From assembly GCA_016185245.1 (NCBI GenBank), contig JACPNZ010000030.1:62001-126000 (forward strand): a stretch of 64,000 nt of DNA, given 5' to 3'. The notes under the pieces were generated by a model. That model was not told the DNA's origin. It worked only from the letters and a program-made list of their open reading frames with translations, and did no database searches. This stretch comes from Hyphomicrobiales bacterium (GTDB lineage Bacteria; Pseudomonadota; Alphaproteobacteria; Rhizobiales; Aestuariivirgaceae). A program made the position numbers and the translations under genes. Positions 27,083 to 35,164 of the stretch are shown piece after piece. Position 1 is the first letter of the stretch. Each line of letters starts with the position of its first letter.

Positions 27083-27817
27083 ATGGCGGCGATTTCCGAA
27101 ATCGGCCTGATCGCGGCCTTCGCCGCCGGGATGATCTCGTTCCTGTCGCCCTGTGTTCTGCCCCTGGTGCCCGGGTATGTCTCCTATGTATCCGGATCGG
27201 CGGCTTTGAACGCACCGCGATCCTCACCGGCAAGGTGGCTGACCCTTTTGCCAAGCGGTTGCTTTGTCCTGGGCTTCTCGTCGGTGTTCATAGCCCTGGG
27301 CGCCAGTGCGACGCTGCTCAGCCGGGTTCTTCTTTCCTATCGCTATGAGACCAACCTGATCGGCGGTGCCATCATCATTGTGTTCGGCATCTTCGCAACC
27401 GGCCTGATTCCCATGCCGTGGCTGGCGCGCGACGTCCGCTACCACGGTCAATTGCCCGGTGGAAAACTACCGGGCGCCTATGTGCTGGGCCTTGCCTTCG
27501 GCTTCGGCTGGACGCCCTGCATCGGTCCGATTCTAGGCGCCATCCTGACGGTGAGCGCGGCATCGGCGACCGCATCGGCCGGTATTGTTCTGCTTACCGC
27601 CTACGCCCTTGGTCTCGGGGTTCCGTTCCTGGTTTCCGCGGTGTTCACGGAAAGTCTGATGCGGCGCATGTCAGCGATGCGCCGGGCAGGGCGCGTCCTC
27701 AAGATCGGCGCCGGCGCCGTGATGATTGTCATGGGGATCGCGATGGTAACAGGCTATATGTCAATCATGTCATATTGGCTGCTCGAGAATTTTCCGATCT
27801 TTTCGAGGATCGGCTGA
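27083..27817 (+). CDS. ccdA: CcdA-family cytochrome c biogenesis / thiol transporter
   Basis: CcdA passes reducing equivalents from cytoplasmic thioredoxin across the inner membrane. The 244-residue protein has six hydrophobic segments and the paired cysteines in FLSPCVLPL and GWTPCIGP. The start at 27083, just after the SCO stop, puts the first helix at the expected distance; an in-frame ATG at 27053 would give 10 extra residues and overlap SCO by 28 bases. It probably feeds electrons to the CcmG-like and TlpA-like proteins of this operon. Confidence 0.92.
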   Translation: MAAISEIGLIAAFAAGMISFLSPCVLPLVPGYVSYVSGSAALNAPRSSPARWLTLLPSGCFVLGFSSVFIALGASATLLSRVLLSYRYETNLIGGAIIIVFGIFATGLIPMPWLARDVRYHGQLPGGKLPGAYVLGLAFGFGWTPCIGPILGAILTVSAASATASAGIVLLTAYALGLGVPFLVSAVFTESLMRRMSAMRRAGRVLKIGAGAVMIVMGIAMVTGYMSIMSYWLLENFPIFSRIG

Positions 27818-27835
27818 CAAAGCGGAGGATATCCC

Positions 27836-28759
27836 ATGTCGATAACCGAAAGACGAAGCGGATTTCTTTCACGGCGGGCCGTCATGGCGGGCGCCGCGAT
27901 GGCCGCGACAGGCATGATCGGCAGAGTTGAGGCCGAAGCCGGGGCACGGCTCTATCGGCAGCCGCGGGACAAGGCATACCCGCTCTATGACGAAGCCACC
28001 GCGAACGTCATTCCCCCCGCTGGATACCAGAGCCGCATCGCGCTCGGCGGCAGCATCGTCAAATTGGTCCGCAACGGCGTCATTTCACCCGACAAATTCC
28101 GGCAACTTGAGAAATTCAACGGCAAGATGCCCGAGGAACTTGCCACTGTCCTGGAAAAGCCATCCGGCGGCCCGATCCGCCTCACGCAAGAAAACGCCTT
28201 TCACTATGTCAATCTGCTCTGGCCGGTCGGCCTTTCCAACCGCCTTGACGCCAACAAAGAAAGCCCCATTGCCGGCCCCGACTTGCCCGGTTTCGCCTCA
28301 ACGGGCGGGTGGAATTTGGGCATGGCGCCGGAGGGGAGCGTTTACTTCAACAAATTCCCCATTATCCAACTGAAGCCAGAGGCGGAAACGCTGGGGGTGC
28401 GCGTCGCCAAATCGACCTATCGCCCGTGCTGCAACAATTCGACGTTTTTCCAGGATTGCAATCACGGCTCGGCGCTTTTTGCGGTTTTGCAACTGGGTGC
28501 CGCGCAGGGGCTGAATGAAGAACAGCTCTACAAGGAAGCCCTCGCCTTCAATTCATTCTGGTTCCCGGATTATTATATCCGCACCGCGCTCTATTTCAAA
28601 GTCGTCCGCAAAACCGAATGGCGCGACGTCGATGCCAGGACGATCACCGGACCGGGCTTCTCCGCCGGCGGGCCGTGGCAGCAGAATGTCTTGGCGCCCC
28701 TTGTGGCCTATCCGGACCTCATTCCTCAGCCGGCAGGCGGCGCCAATTGCGGAACGTAA
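27836..28759 (+). CDS. Uncharacterised Tat-exported protein of the copper/thiol cluster
   Basis: This 307-residue protein begins with a twin-arginine signal (FLSRRAVMAGAAMAATGMIG). I do not recognise a domain. The mature part contains a cysteine cluster, YRPCCNNSTFFQDCNHG, in the middle and a final NCGT near the C-terminus, so it may bind metal or form disulphides. Aromatic-rich segments (FNSFWFPDYYIRTALYFKVV) suggest a compact globular fold. It starts 18 bases after ccdA and is last in the operon, so it may be the client of the thiol chain upstream. IS debris begins about 90 bases after its stop. Confidence 0.75.
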   Translation: MSITERRSGFLSRRAVMAGAAMAATGMIGRVEAEAGARLYRQPRDKAYPLYDEATANVIPPAGYQSRIALGGSIVKLVRNGVISPDKFRQLEKFNGKMPEELATVLEKPSGGPIRLTQENAFHYVNLLWPVGLSNRLDANKESPIAGPDLPGFASTGGWNLGMAPEGSVYFNKFPIIQLKPEAETLGVRVAKSTYRPCCNNSTFFQDCNHGSALFAVLQLGAAQGLNEEQLYKEALAFNSFWFPDYYIRTALYFKVVRKTEWRDVDARTITGPGFSAGGPWQQNVLAPLVAYPDLIPQPAGGANCGT

Positions 28760-28849
28760 ATCAGGACATGGAGGTGGATCGCCCAATGCCTGAAGTTCGA
28801 AGGCCGAAGGGCGTTCTCTCGCGGGGCCGTTGCTTGCCCGGAACGCTGT

Positions 28850-29112
28850 GATTTGCGAACTCGGATGGCGTCAGCCATCCGAGCCCTGAGTGAGGTCTGT
28901 GGATATTGTCGTCGTCTTTCCAGACCGAGCACGGCACGGGCCTGGGCGAGCGAGGTGAACAGGGTCTCGTTCAGCAGTTCGTCGCGAAGCCTGCCGTTGA
29001 AGCTTTCGACGAAGGCATTTTGCTGCGGCTTGCCGAGGTCGATGTAATGCCATTCGACCGAGTTGGCCCGTGACCAGTCGAGAATAGCCAGGCTGGTGAG
29101 TTCCGGGCCGTA
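28850..29112 (-). pseudogene. IS3-family transposase (OrfB) C-terminal remnant, frameshifted
   Basis: Read on the minus strand, the DNA encodes GPELTSLAILDWSR, then QQNAFVESFNGRLRDELLN (with the last catalytic Glu of the DDE set) and, after a frameshift, RPHSGLGWLTPSEFA. These are the end of an IS3-family integrase core. The rest of the transposase and both IS ends are missing. Confidence 0.8.
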
Positions 29113-29280
29113 GCACCTACGGAAGAAGCACGATTGTTCCGCCGAGACAGCGGAGCGCGAAGCCCTTCAGGGGCGAGCGCGCTCCGCACGAGGCGGCCCC
29201 GCTCAGCCTGCTGGCGGTCATGGAGGGCCGGATATCTCTAGAATGCAGTTGTCCAAAACTCTTTCAGGAGATGACCCGCC

Positions 29281-29391
29281 ATGATCAATCGCAATCCTAT
29301 TCCCGATGATGCCGTGTTGGTAGCCATCGATGTTGCCAAGAACCGGAATGAGGTTTTGATCGAGCTGCCGGGAGGTAAAAGACGGCATATG
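29281..29391 (+). pseudogene. IS110-family transposase N-terminal remnant
   Basis: The first 37 codons (INRNPIPDDAVLVAIDVAK, then NRNEVLIELPG) match the start of IS110-family RuvC-like transposases, including the first catalytic Asp in AIDVAK. Homology ends near 29391 and the sequence runs into the NnrU gene. The 160 bases upstream (from about 29121) look like the non-coding left end of such an element. An apparent 429-codon frame continuing into the second NnrU gene is accidental. Confidence 0.75.
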
Positions 29392-29425
29392 GCCGGAGCG
29401 CCCGATTTGCGCCATAAGGGCCAAG

Positions 29426-30013
29426 ATGAAAGTCTACATGATCGTACTCTATGCCGGATTGCTGCTGTTTGCCCTGCCGCATCTCGGCTCGATCCTGCTG
29501 CCCGGCCGTCGCGACTGGTTGGTGGCGCGCTTCGGCAAGCGGCACTGGCGCAACGGCTACGCGCTGGTGACCCTGCTGGGCCTCCTCCTCATGGTGTGGG
29601 CCGTGGCGCGGGCAAGGTCCGGGGAAGCGGCGACCGACTGGATCTACGTGCCGGCCCCGTGGACACGGCCGGTCACCACGCTGCTGGTGGCCCTGGGCTT
29701 CGTTTCGCTCGCCGCCGCCTTCGTCAAAGGCCATCTCCGCCAGCTCTTGCAGAATCCCATGTCGATCGGTGTGGCGCTGTGGGCGCTGGGTCATCTGATA
29801 GCCAACGGCAAGCGGGTCGATGTCTATGTCTTCGCCACTTTCCTCCTTGTGGCGCTCACCGACATCGTCATCTCGATGCGGCGGGGAAAGCGGCCGGCCG
29901 GGCCTGCCTCTCTCATCTGGGATGGCGCCGCAGTGGCCGGCGGGCTTGTTCTGTTTGCCATCTTCCTGTTCGGCTTCCACCCCTACGTCCTCAAGCTTCC
30001 GGTGACCAATTGA
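29426..30013 (+). CDS. NnrU-family membrane protein (first of two)
   Basis: The 195-residue integral membrane protein belongs to the NnrU family, named after a protein linked to nitric-oxide metabolism in denitrifiers. About five hydrophobic segments are seen, with the family motifs FALPHLGSIL, WRNGYALVTLLGLLLMVWA and LRQLLQNPMSIGVALWALGHLIANG. The biochemical role is unknown. The stop overlaps the TTG start of the second NnrU gene. Confidence 0.88.
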   Translation: MKVYMIVLYAGLLLFALPHLGSILLPGRRDWLVARFGKRHWRNGYALVTLLGLLLMVWAVARARSGEAATDWIYVPAPWTRPVTTLLVALGFVSLAAAFVKGHLRQLLQNPMSIGVALWALGHLIANGKRVDVYVFATFLLVALTDIVISMRRGKRPAGPASLIWDGAAVAGGLVLFAIFLFGFHPYVLKLPVTN

Positions 30014-30570
30014 TCCTGCTGAGCATCGGCATTGTTGCCTTCGCCGTGCTGCATTTGGCCCCGGCTCTGCCGGAGGTGAAGGCGAAACTCACCCGCCGAT
30101 TCGGTCGGGCCTATGGTCCGCTCTATGGCGCGGCCTCGCTGCTGGCCCTTGCTCTTATCGTCCTCGGCTGGCGGGCCTCCGCCGTCATTCCGGTCTATGC
30201 TCCGCCGGAGTGGGGGAGGGCGGCCAATTTCGTCCTGACTTTCGTGGCATTTCTCTGTCTCGGCGTCTTCCTGTTCCGTGGGGCGCTGCGCCAGCGGCTG
30301 CGCTTTCCCATGGCCATTGCCGTCCTGTTCTGGGGCACCGGCCATCTTCTCGCCAATGACGATCTCCGCGGCCTCATCCTGTTCGGCGGGCTGATGGTCT
30401 ATGCGGCGCTCCATATCGCTATGGGTCTGGCCCGGAGCCTCAGCCCCAGTACCGATGTGCGGGTCGGCCATGATCTCATGTCATTGCTCGCGGGAGTTGC
30501 CCTTTACGTCGTGATGATCCAGTTGCACCCCATTCTGATCGGTGTTCCCGTGCTCGTGCTATCGCGGTAA
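30010..30570 (+). CDS. NnrU-family membrane protein (second of two)
   Basis: The 186-residue membrane protein repeats the NnrU pattern: AVLHLAPALPEVKAKL, AYGPLYGAASLLALALIVLGW, then LRQRLRFPMAIAVLFWGTGHLLANDD. It begins with TTG at 30010, inside the stop of its paralogue, so the two are translationally coupled and may form a heteromer. The two proteins are homologous but clearly diverged, so the duplication is old. Confidence 0.88.
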   Translation: MILLSIGIVAFAVLHLAPALPEVKAKLTRRFGRAYGPLYGAASLLALALIVLGWRASAVIPVYAPPEWGRAANFVLTFVAFLCLGVFLFRGALRQRLRFPMAIAVLFWGTGHLLANDDLRGLILFGGLMVYAALHIAMGLARSLSPSTDVRVGHDLMSLLAGVALYVVMIQLHPILIGVPVLVLSR

Positions 30571-30579
30571 GGTGTAGCT

Positions 30580-31398
30580 ATGTCGGTCCAGTCCCCCATC
30601 AAGCGCATCACCGCTCCCGAGATCGGCGCCCGCAAGGGTGGTGCCCCGATCGTCTCGCTCACCGCCTATCATGCTCACACGGCGGCGATCGCCGACAAAT
30701 ATGTCGACTTCCTGCTGGTCGGCGACTCCCTCGGCATGGTGATGCACGGCTTCGAGTCAACCCTCCCCGTTCCGCTCGAGCTGATGATCATGCACGGCCG
30801 GGCGGTGATGCGCGGGGCCAAGCGCTCTCTCGTCGTCGTCGATATGCCCTTCGGCTCCTATGAGGAAAGCCCGGCCCAGGCCTTTCACAACGCCGCCAAG
30901 GTGATCAAGGAAACCCAGTGCGGCGCCATCAAGCTGGAAGGCGGCCGGCGCATGGGCGAGACCATCCGCTTTCTCTCCGAGCGCGGCATTCCGGTGATGG
31001 CCCATATCGGGCTCACGCCACAGTCGATCAACATTCTCGGCGGCTACAAGACGCAAGGCCGCGAGCGGGCCCAATGGGCGGCAATCGAGGAGGATGCGCT
31101 GGTGGTCGCCGAGGCCGGCGCCTTCGCCGTGGTGCTGGAGGCGATCGCCGAGCCGCTGGCCGCCAAGATCACCGCCGGGATTCCCATCCCGACGATCGGC
31201 ATCGGGGCGTCGGCTGCCTGCGACGGGCAAATCCTGGTGATGGAAGACATGCTGGGTCTGTCGCCGCAGGTGGCGAAGTTCGTCAAGGAGTTTGGCGAAG
31301 TCGGCAAGGCCATCGAGGGCGCCATCCGTTCCTATGCCGACGAGGTCCGGGCCCGCAGCTTCCCGGCGCCTCAGAATACCTACACGGCGAAGGACTGA
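30580..31398 (+). CDS. panB: 3-methyl-2-oxobutanoate hydroxymethyltransferase
   Basis: PanB makes ketopantoate from 2-oxoisovalerate and methylene-THF, the first step of pantothenate synthesis. The 272-residue protein has the family segments [32 protein letters not shown]-type (IKLEGGRRM), [12 protein letters not shown] and [14 protein letters not shown]. The usual ligand pair D (in GDSLG) and Glu (in KLEGG) are present. Starts 9 bases after the second NnrU gene. No panC in the window. Confidence 0.97.
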   Translation: MSVQSPIKRITAPEIGARKGGAPIVSLTAYHAHTAAIADKYVDFLLVGDSLGMVMHGFESTLPVPLELMIMHGRAVMRGAKRSLVVVDMPFGSYEESPAQAFHNAAKVIKETQCGAIKLEGGRRMGETIRFLSERGIPVMAHIGLTPQSINILGGYKTQGRERAQWAAIEEDALVVAEAGAFAVVLEAIAEPLAAKITAGIPIPTIGIGASAACDGQILVMEDMLGLSPQVAKFVKEFGEVGKAIEGAIRSYADEVRARSFPAPQNTYTAKD

Positions 31399-31444
31399 AG
31401 CGACCCCGCCCTTCTTCCATGCCCCAGACTCGGGCGAGGGGTGT

Positions 31445-32347
31445 TCACATCGGTTGCGGGGGTGGCTTCATCGCCGGAGCGCGGGGCGCGGCCGATTGCT
31501 GCGCCAGGGCGGTCAACCCGGCGATGCCGCCGAGTTGCATCGACTCCAGCGCCGTACTCGGCACCACCACGATGGTGGAATTCTGCTTCAGCCCCTCATA
31601 GAGCATGTTCATGGCGCGCAGGTGAAAGGCGGTGGGGTCGCCGGCATAGGTGCGCGCCGCCTCGACGAATTTTTCCGCCACCTGGCGCTCGGAGTCGCCC
31701 AGGATGACGCGGGCCTGGCGTTCGCGCTCGGCCTGGGCCTGCATCGACATGGCGTTTTCGAGGCCCGACGGGATGAGCACGTCCTTGACCTCGACCGAGA
31801 TCACGTGAATGCCCCAGGGCTCGCTGCGCTCGTCGATGATCGTCCGCAGTTCGCGGCCGAGCTTCTCGCGGCCTTCCAGCATGTCGGCCAGCATGGTCTT
31901 GCCGATCACGTCGCGCAACGCCGTCTGCGATGCCCAATTGACGGCGGTTTGATAATCGGCCACATCGAGTGCCGCTTTCTTGGCATCGATCACCTTCCAG
32001 AACAGCACGGCATCGACGTCGACCGGGACGGTGTCCTTGGTGAGCGTCTTTTCCGCCTTGAAGGTGGTGGTGATGACGCGGGTATCGATCCAGTAGGGCA
32101 CCGTCTCGATGACCGGCACGATGAAGAACAGGCCGGGCCCTTCCAGCGAGCGGAACCGGCCCAAGCGCAGAATGATCGCCTTTTCCCACTGATCGGCAAT
32201 CTTGATGGCCGACCAGGCAATGAGGGCGATTGCGACCACCACTGCGGCGATCGCCGGATTGGGGCCACCGGCCGCCAGCATCAGCCCGCCGCCGGCGGCG
32301 AGAATGAGAACGGCGATCAGCAACGCAAAGGAATTGGTTCTCCGCAT
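31445..32347 (-). CDS. SPFH/Band 7 protein (slipin)
   Basis: The 300-residue protein has two N-terminal hydrophobic segments (about 7-27 and 32-50) and an SPFH domain beginning KAIILRLGRFRSLEGPGLFF. Family motifs DTRVITTTFKAEKTLTKDTVPVDVDAVLFW and LGRELRTIIDE follow, then an Ala/Glu-rich coiled stretch (QAQAERERQARVILGDSERQVAEKF). Bacterial slipins organise membrane microdomains and often pair with an NfeD protease, which is not adjacent here. It is divergent from the pseudo-multicopper-oxidase gene. Confidence 0.9.
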   Translation of the reverse strand: MRRTNSFALLIAVLILAAGGGLMLAAGGPNPAIAAVVVAIALIAWSAIKIADQWEKAIILRLGRFRSLEGPGLFFIVPVIETVPYWIDTRVITTTFKAEKTLTKDTVPVDVDAVLFWKVIDAKKAALDVADYQTAVNWASQTALRDVIGKTMLADMLEGREKLGRELRTIIDERSEPWGIHVISVEVKDVLIPSGLENAMSMQAQAERERQARVILGDSERQVAEKFVEAARTYAGDPTAFHLRAMNMLYEGLKQNSTIVVVPSTALESMQLGGIAGLTALAQQSAAPRAPAMKPPPQPM

Positions 32348-32518
32348 TTCGCTAGCTCCACCAACACCCTAATTAGTATAGCACAATTTGGCGGACGGAT
32401 ATGTACCTGCCGGATTTCGGGACTCCGCGCGCGCCGGTGTCGCAGGATGGCCGGCATCACGCATTCGCCACAAGCGGCGGCTAGCGTCGTCGCCGGTTTG
32501 GCCAAGGTGCTTGCACGG

Positions 32519-33877
32519 ATGGCGATTTCGCGGCGGAACTTCCTGGCCGGGGCGGCGCTAGCGGGTCTGGCGCCACGCCTGGTCCATGCCGAGACCACGG
32601 CTGACGGCTTTGAAGCGGTCCGGGCCCGGCGCGGACTAGCGCAGCTTCTCGAAAATCCTGCACCGGCCACGCCGGTGTGGAGTTTTACCGGCAGCGCCGC
32701 CCCGGCGGTCATTCGGGCGCGCCAGGGCGAAAGCCTCAAGCTCCGCTTGTTCAACGAGCTCGATTTCGAAATCTGGCTGCATTTCTTCGGGGTGCGGGGG
32801 CCATCGGAACTGATGACCATCAATGTACCGGCGGGAACGGCGCGCGGCGTCGACTGCGTCTTCACCCCGCCCGACGCCGGAACCTTCTGGATCGGGCCGA
32901 TGGCGGACGTGTCGCGACTGCGCGACATGGGACTCTATGCGCTGCTGGTGGTCGGCGAGGCAGCGACTTTGCCGGATATCGACGATCTGCCGCTCATCAT
33001 CGACGACTGGAAACTCGGTGACAATGGCGCCATGGAAGGCCACTTCGGCGACATCGAGACCATGGTGGGCGAGGGACGGCTCGGCAACTGGTTCACCGTG
33101 AACGGCGTCCACCGTCCGCGCCTGACATTGCCGGCGGCAAAACTCACAAGGCTGCGGCTTCTCAATGCCGCCAATGTTCGGCGCATGAACCTGCTGTTCA
33201 AGGGCGGCGACATTGCCTTGATCGGCCTCGACGGCCAGCCGGTGCCATTGGCCCCGCTCGGCAGCGAGCCTTTGGCGCTGGCGCCGGGTCAGCGGGCCGA
33301 TCTTCTGGTGTCGCCGGGCTCGGACGTGAGCCTGGCGCTCGATTTCTTCGGGGACGTGGCGGGGCTCGCCGATCTCATACGCGGTGGAACCGGCGATGCC
33401 CCCGCACTTCCCGACACGTCCCCGTTGCCGGCCAATCCGACCGCCACGCCGGCCGATCCTGCCACTGCCCGGCGCGTGCCACTCGCTATCGAAGGTGGTC
33501 TGAAGGGCGGTCTCAAGTCCGCTCTCTATCGAGGTCAGCCCATGGAACTGCGCGGCCTCCTCGAGCATGGGCTGGGCTGGGCCTTCAACGGGGCGGCAGG
33601 CCCCGGCGGTCCGCCACTGGTCGAAGCCAAACGCGGCGAGACGCTGATCATCGCCGTCGACAACCGCACCGGCTTCGAGCAGCCCATCCATCTCCACGGC
33701 CATATCTGGCGCGAGGCGGGTTCGCCCGGGTCCCCCTGGCGCGATACGGCGGTCATCGCCGCGCACCGGACCATGGACCTCCTCATGGTGGCCGACAATC
33801 CGGGAAGCTGGGCAGTGCAGAGCCTCATCGCCGAGCGCGCCGATGGCGGGCTCCTTACCGGCTTCACCGTCGCCTGA
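32519..33877 (+). CDS. Multicopper-oxidase-fold protein lacking copper ligands, Tat-exported
   Basis: The 452-residue protein starts at 32519 with a Tat signal (ISRRNFLAGAALAGLAPRLVHA). It follows the three-cupredoxin layout, but almost every copper motif is altered: HWHG is WLHFFG, WYHPH is FWIGPMAD, the first His of the HPxHxHGH motif is Gln (EQPIHLHGH), and the terminal HCHxxxH is replaced by AVQSLIAERAD. It therefore cannot hold the T1 or trinuclear sites. Compare SufI/FtsP of enterobacteria, a copper-free MCO fold with a structural role in cell division. Reading frame and fold are well preserved, so it is not a pseudogene. The long upstream open frame is antisense to the slipin gene and is ignored. 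Confidence 0.8.
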   Translation: MAISRRNFLAGAALAGLAPRLVHAETTADGFEAVRARRGLAQLLENPAPATPVWSFTGSAAPAVIRARQGESLKLRLFNELDFEIWLHFFGVRGPSELMTINVPAGTARGVDCVFTPPDAGTFWIGPMADVSRLRDMGLYALLVVGEAATLPDIDDLPLIIDDWKLGDNGAMEGHFGDIETMVGEGRLGNWFTVNGVHRPRLTLPAAKLTRLRLLNAANVRRMNLLFKGGDIALIGLDGQPVPLAPLGSEPLALAPGQRADLLVSPGSDVSLALDFFGDVAGLADLIRGGTGDAPALPDTSPLPANPTATPADPATARRVPLAIEGGLKGGLKSALYRGQPMELRGLLEHGLGWAFNGAAGPGGPPLVEAKRGETLIIAVDNRTGFEQPIHLHGHIWREAGSPGSPWRDTAVIAAHRTMDLLMVADNPGSWAVQSLIAERADGGLLTGFTVA

Positions 33878-33943
33878 CGCCGCGTTCAGCCTCGCTTAAC
33901 CAATTGCGCTCCTAATCGGGGGAGATTCGTCAAGGGGCAGACC

Positions 33944-34111
33944 ATGTCCGTCGAACTTTTGGGCTTTGTGGCCGGTGCCGCGGTGGCATGTTGCGTGGGT
34001 CTGGTGCTGATGCGCCACGAACGCTGGAAGGAAATCGCCACGGCCTATCGCGGCCGGCCGGAGGCTTCCCGCAAGCCCCACGGAAATGCCTTGATTTGGC
34101 CCAGCCGCTGA
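33944..34111 (+). CDS. Small single-pass membrane protein, 55 residues
   Basis: An ATG at 33944 with AAGGGG 9 bases upstream opens a 55-residue frame. Its N-terminal hydrophobic helix LLGFVAGAAVACCVGLVLM is followed by a basic, polar tail (RHERWKEIATAYRGR). No known family. The position, clear ribosome site and membrane-plus-basic layout support a real gene. It lies between the MCO-like gene and the YfgM-like gene. Confidence 0.55.
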   Translation: MSVELLGFVAGAAVACCVGLVLMRHERWKEIATAYRGRPEASRKPHGNALIWPSR

Positions 34112-34160
34112 TCTACGCCCGCTCTCTAACCCAGCAAACTGGTTTCAGGAGCCTCCGGCG

Positions 34161-34817
34161 TTGAGCGATGAATCCCTGTTCCGCGAGGTGGACGAGGAAG
34201 TCCGCCAGGATCAGCTGAAGAAAATATGGGACCGTTACGGCAATGCGATAATCGGGTTGTGCCTGGTCGTCGTCATCGGCGTTGCCGGTTTCAAGGGTTG
34301 GCAATATTGGCAGGTGAAGCAGTCGGAAGCGGCCGGTCAGGTGTTCTTCGATGCGGCAAGACTTGCCGATGCCGGTAAGGCCGACGAGGCGGTGAAGCTC
34401 TACAGCACCATCGGTCACGCGGGCTATGGCCAGCTCGCCAGGTTGCGTGAAGCCGCGGTCTTTGCCGCCTCCGGCAATTCCGACGCAGCGGTCAAGGCCT
34501 ATGACGGGGTGGCGGCCGATGCCTCCGCCGACCCGGCAATCCGCGATCTCGCCCGCATCCGGGCGGGCTATGTGCTGGCCGAGACGGCCAGGCCCGACGA
34601 TCTCAAGGCCCGCATCGGGAGCTTTGACGTGGGCGGCGGGCCGTGGCGTCACGCCGCCCGGGAGATCATCGGTATCGCCGCCTATCATAGCGGCGACTAC
34701 GCTACCGCCGACCGCTACATGAGCGCCATTCTCGCCGATCCGGAAACGCCCGCGGGGTTGCGCCAGCGGGCCCGGACGCTTGGCGATCTCCTCGTGCCCT
34801 TGCTGGCGAAATCCTAG
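34161..34817 (+). CDS. YfgM-like TPR-fold membrane-anchored protein
   Basis: The 218-residue protein has a short cytosolic N-terminus, one transmembrane helix (IIGLCLVVVIGVAGFKGWQYW) and a helical-repeat domain rich in Ala. It is of the Tpr_21/YfgM type, an ancillary SecYEG/periplasmic chaperone factor in E. coli. It starts with TTG at 34161 after an AGGAG site. In many alphaproteobacteria, as in E. coli, a gene of this kind lies just upstream of der, as here. Confidence 0.82.
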   Translation: MSDESLFREVDEEVRQDQLKKIWDRYGNAIIGLCLVVVIGVAGFKGWQYWQVKQSEAAGQVFFDAARLADAGKADEAVKLYSTIGHAGYGQLARLREAAVFAASGNSDAAVKAYDGVAADASADPAIRDLARIRAGYVLAETARPDDLKARIGSFDVGGGPWRHAAREIIGIAAYHSGDYATADRYMSAILADPETPAGLRQRARTLGDLLVPLLAKS

Positions 34818-34825
34818 GACACCAG

Positions 34826-35164
34826 ATGCACAAATTCGCCATGGCCATGGGCCTTCTGCTTCTTGTCTCGCCGCTGACGGGCTGCAGTTCGGTCAAGAAT
34901 CTTCTCGGAATGGGCGTCGACGATACGGTTCTGCCGGGAGCCCGCGAAGCCGCCATTCCGGGCAAGCCATCGTTTCCCGATCCCAACGACGCCCCGCCGA
35001 CCATCGAACAGCCGGGCGGCGGCGTGGCCCAGAGCGCCTCGCCCAACCAGGCGCCAGGCCAGCAAACGGCAAGCGGTCCCTTGCCCGAGGTCAAGTCGGC
35101 CTGCAAGCCCAGCGATCCCAAGTGCAAGCCGGCAACGGGCGGAACCTTCAACGATCCGCAATGA
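34826..35164 (+). CDS. Small lipoprotein upstream of der
   Basis: The 112-residue protein carries a lipoprotein signal with the lipobox SPLTGCSS (cysteine near residue 20). A low-complexity mature part rich in Pro, Gly, Asn and Gln follows, with two late cysteines in CKPSDPKCKP. Its position between yfgM-like and der is where E. coli has bamB, but there is no beta-propeller: it is far too short for BamB (about 390 residues). It could be the stub of that gene or an unrelated lipoprotein. The stop overlaps the der start. Confidence 0.65.
   Translation: MHKFAMAMGLLLLVSPLTGCSSVKNLLGMGVDDTVLPGAREAAIPGKPSFPDPNDAPPTIEQPGGGVAQSASPNQAPGQQTASGPLPEVKSACKPSDPKCKPATGGTFNDPQ

Noticed and set aside
29281-30570. 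429-codon frame apparently fusing an IS110 start to an NnrU protein
   Set aside because: The middle part (29392-30009) is an out-of-frame reading of the first NnrU gene. The real genes are the IS remnant, NnrU at 29426 and NnrU at 30010.
31292-33877. 861-codon frame ending in the multicopper-oxidase-like protein
   Set aside because: The first 409 codons are antisense to the slipin gene. The Tat signal at 32519 marks the true start.
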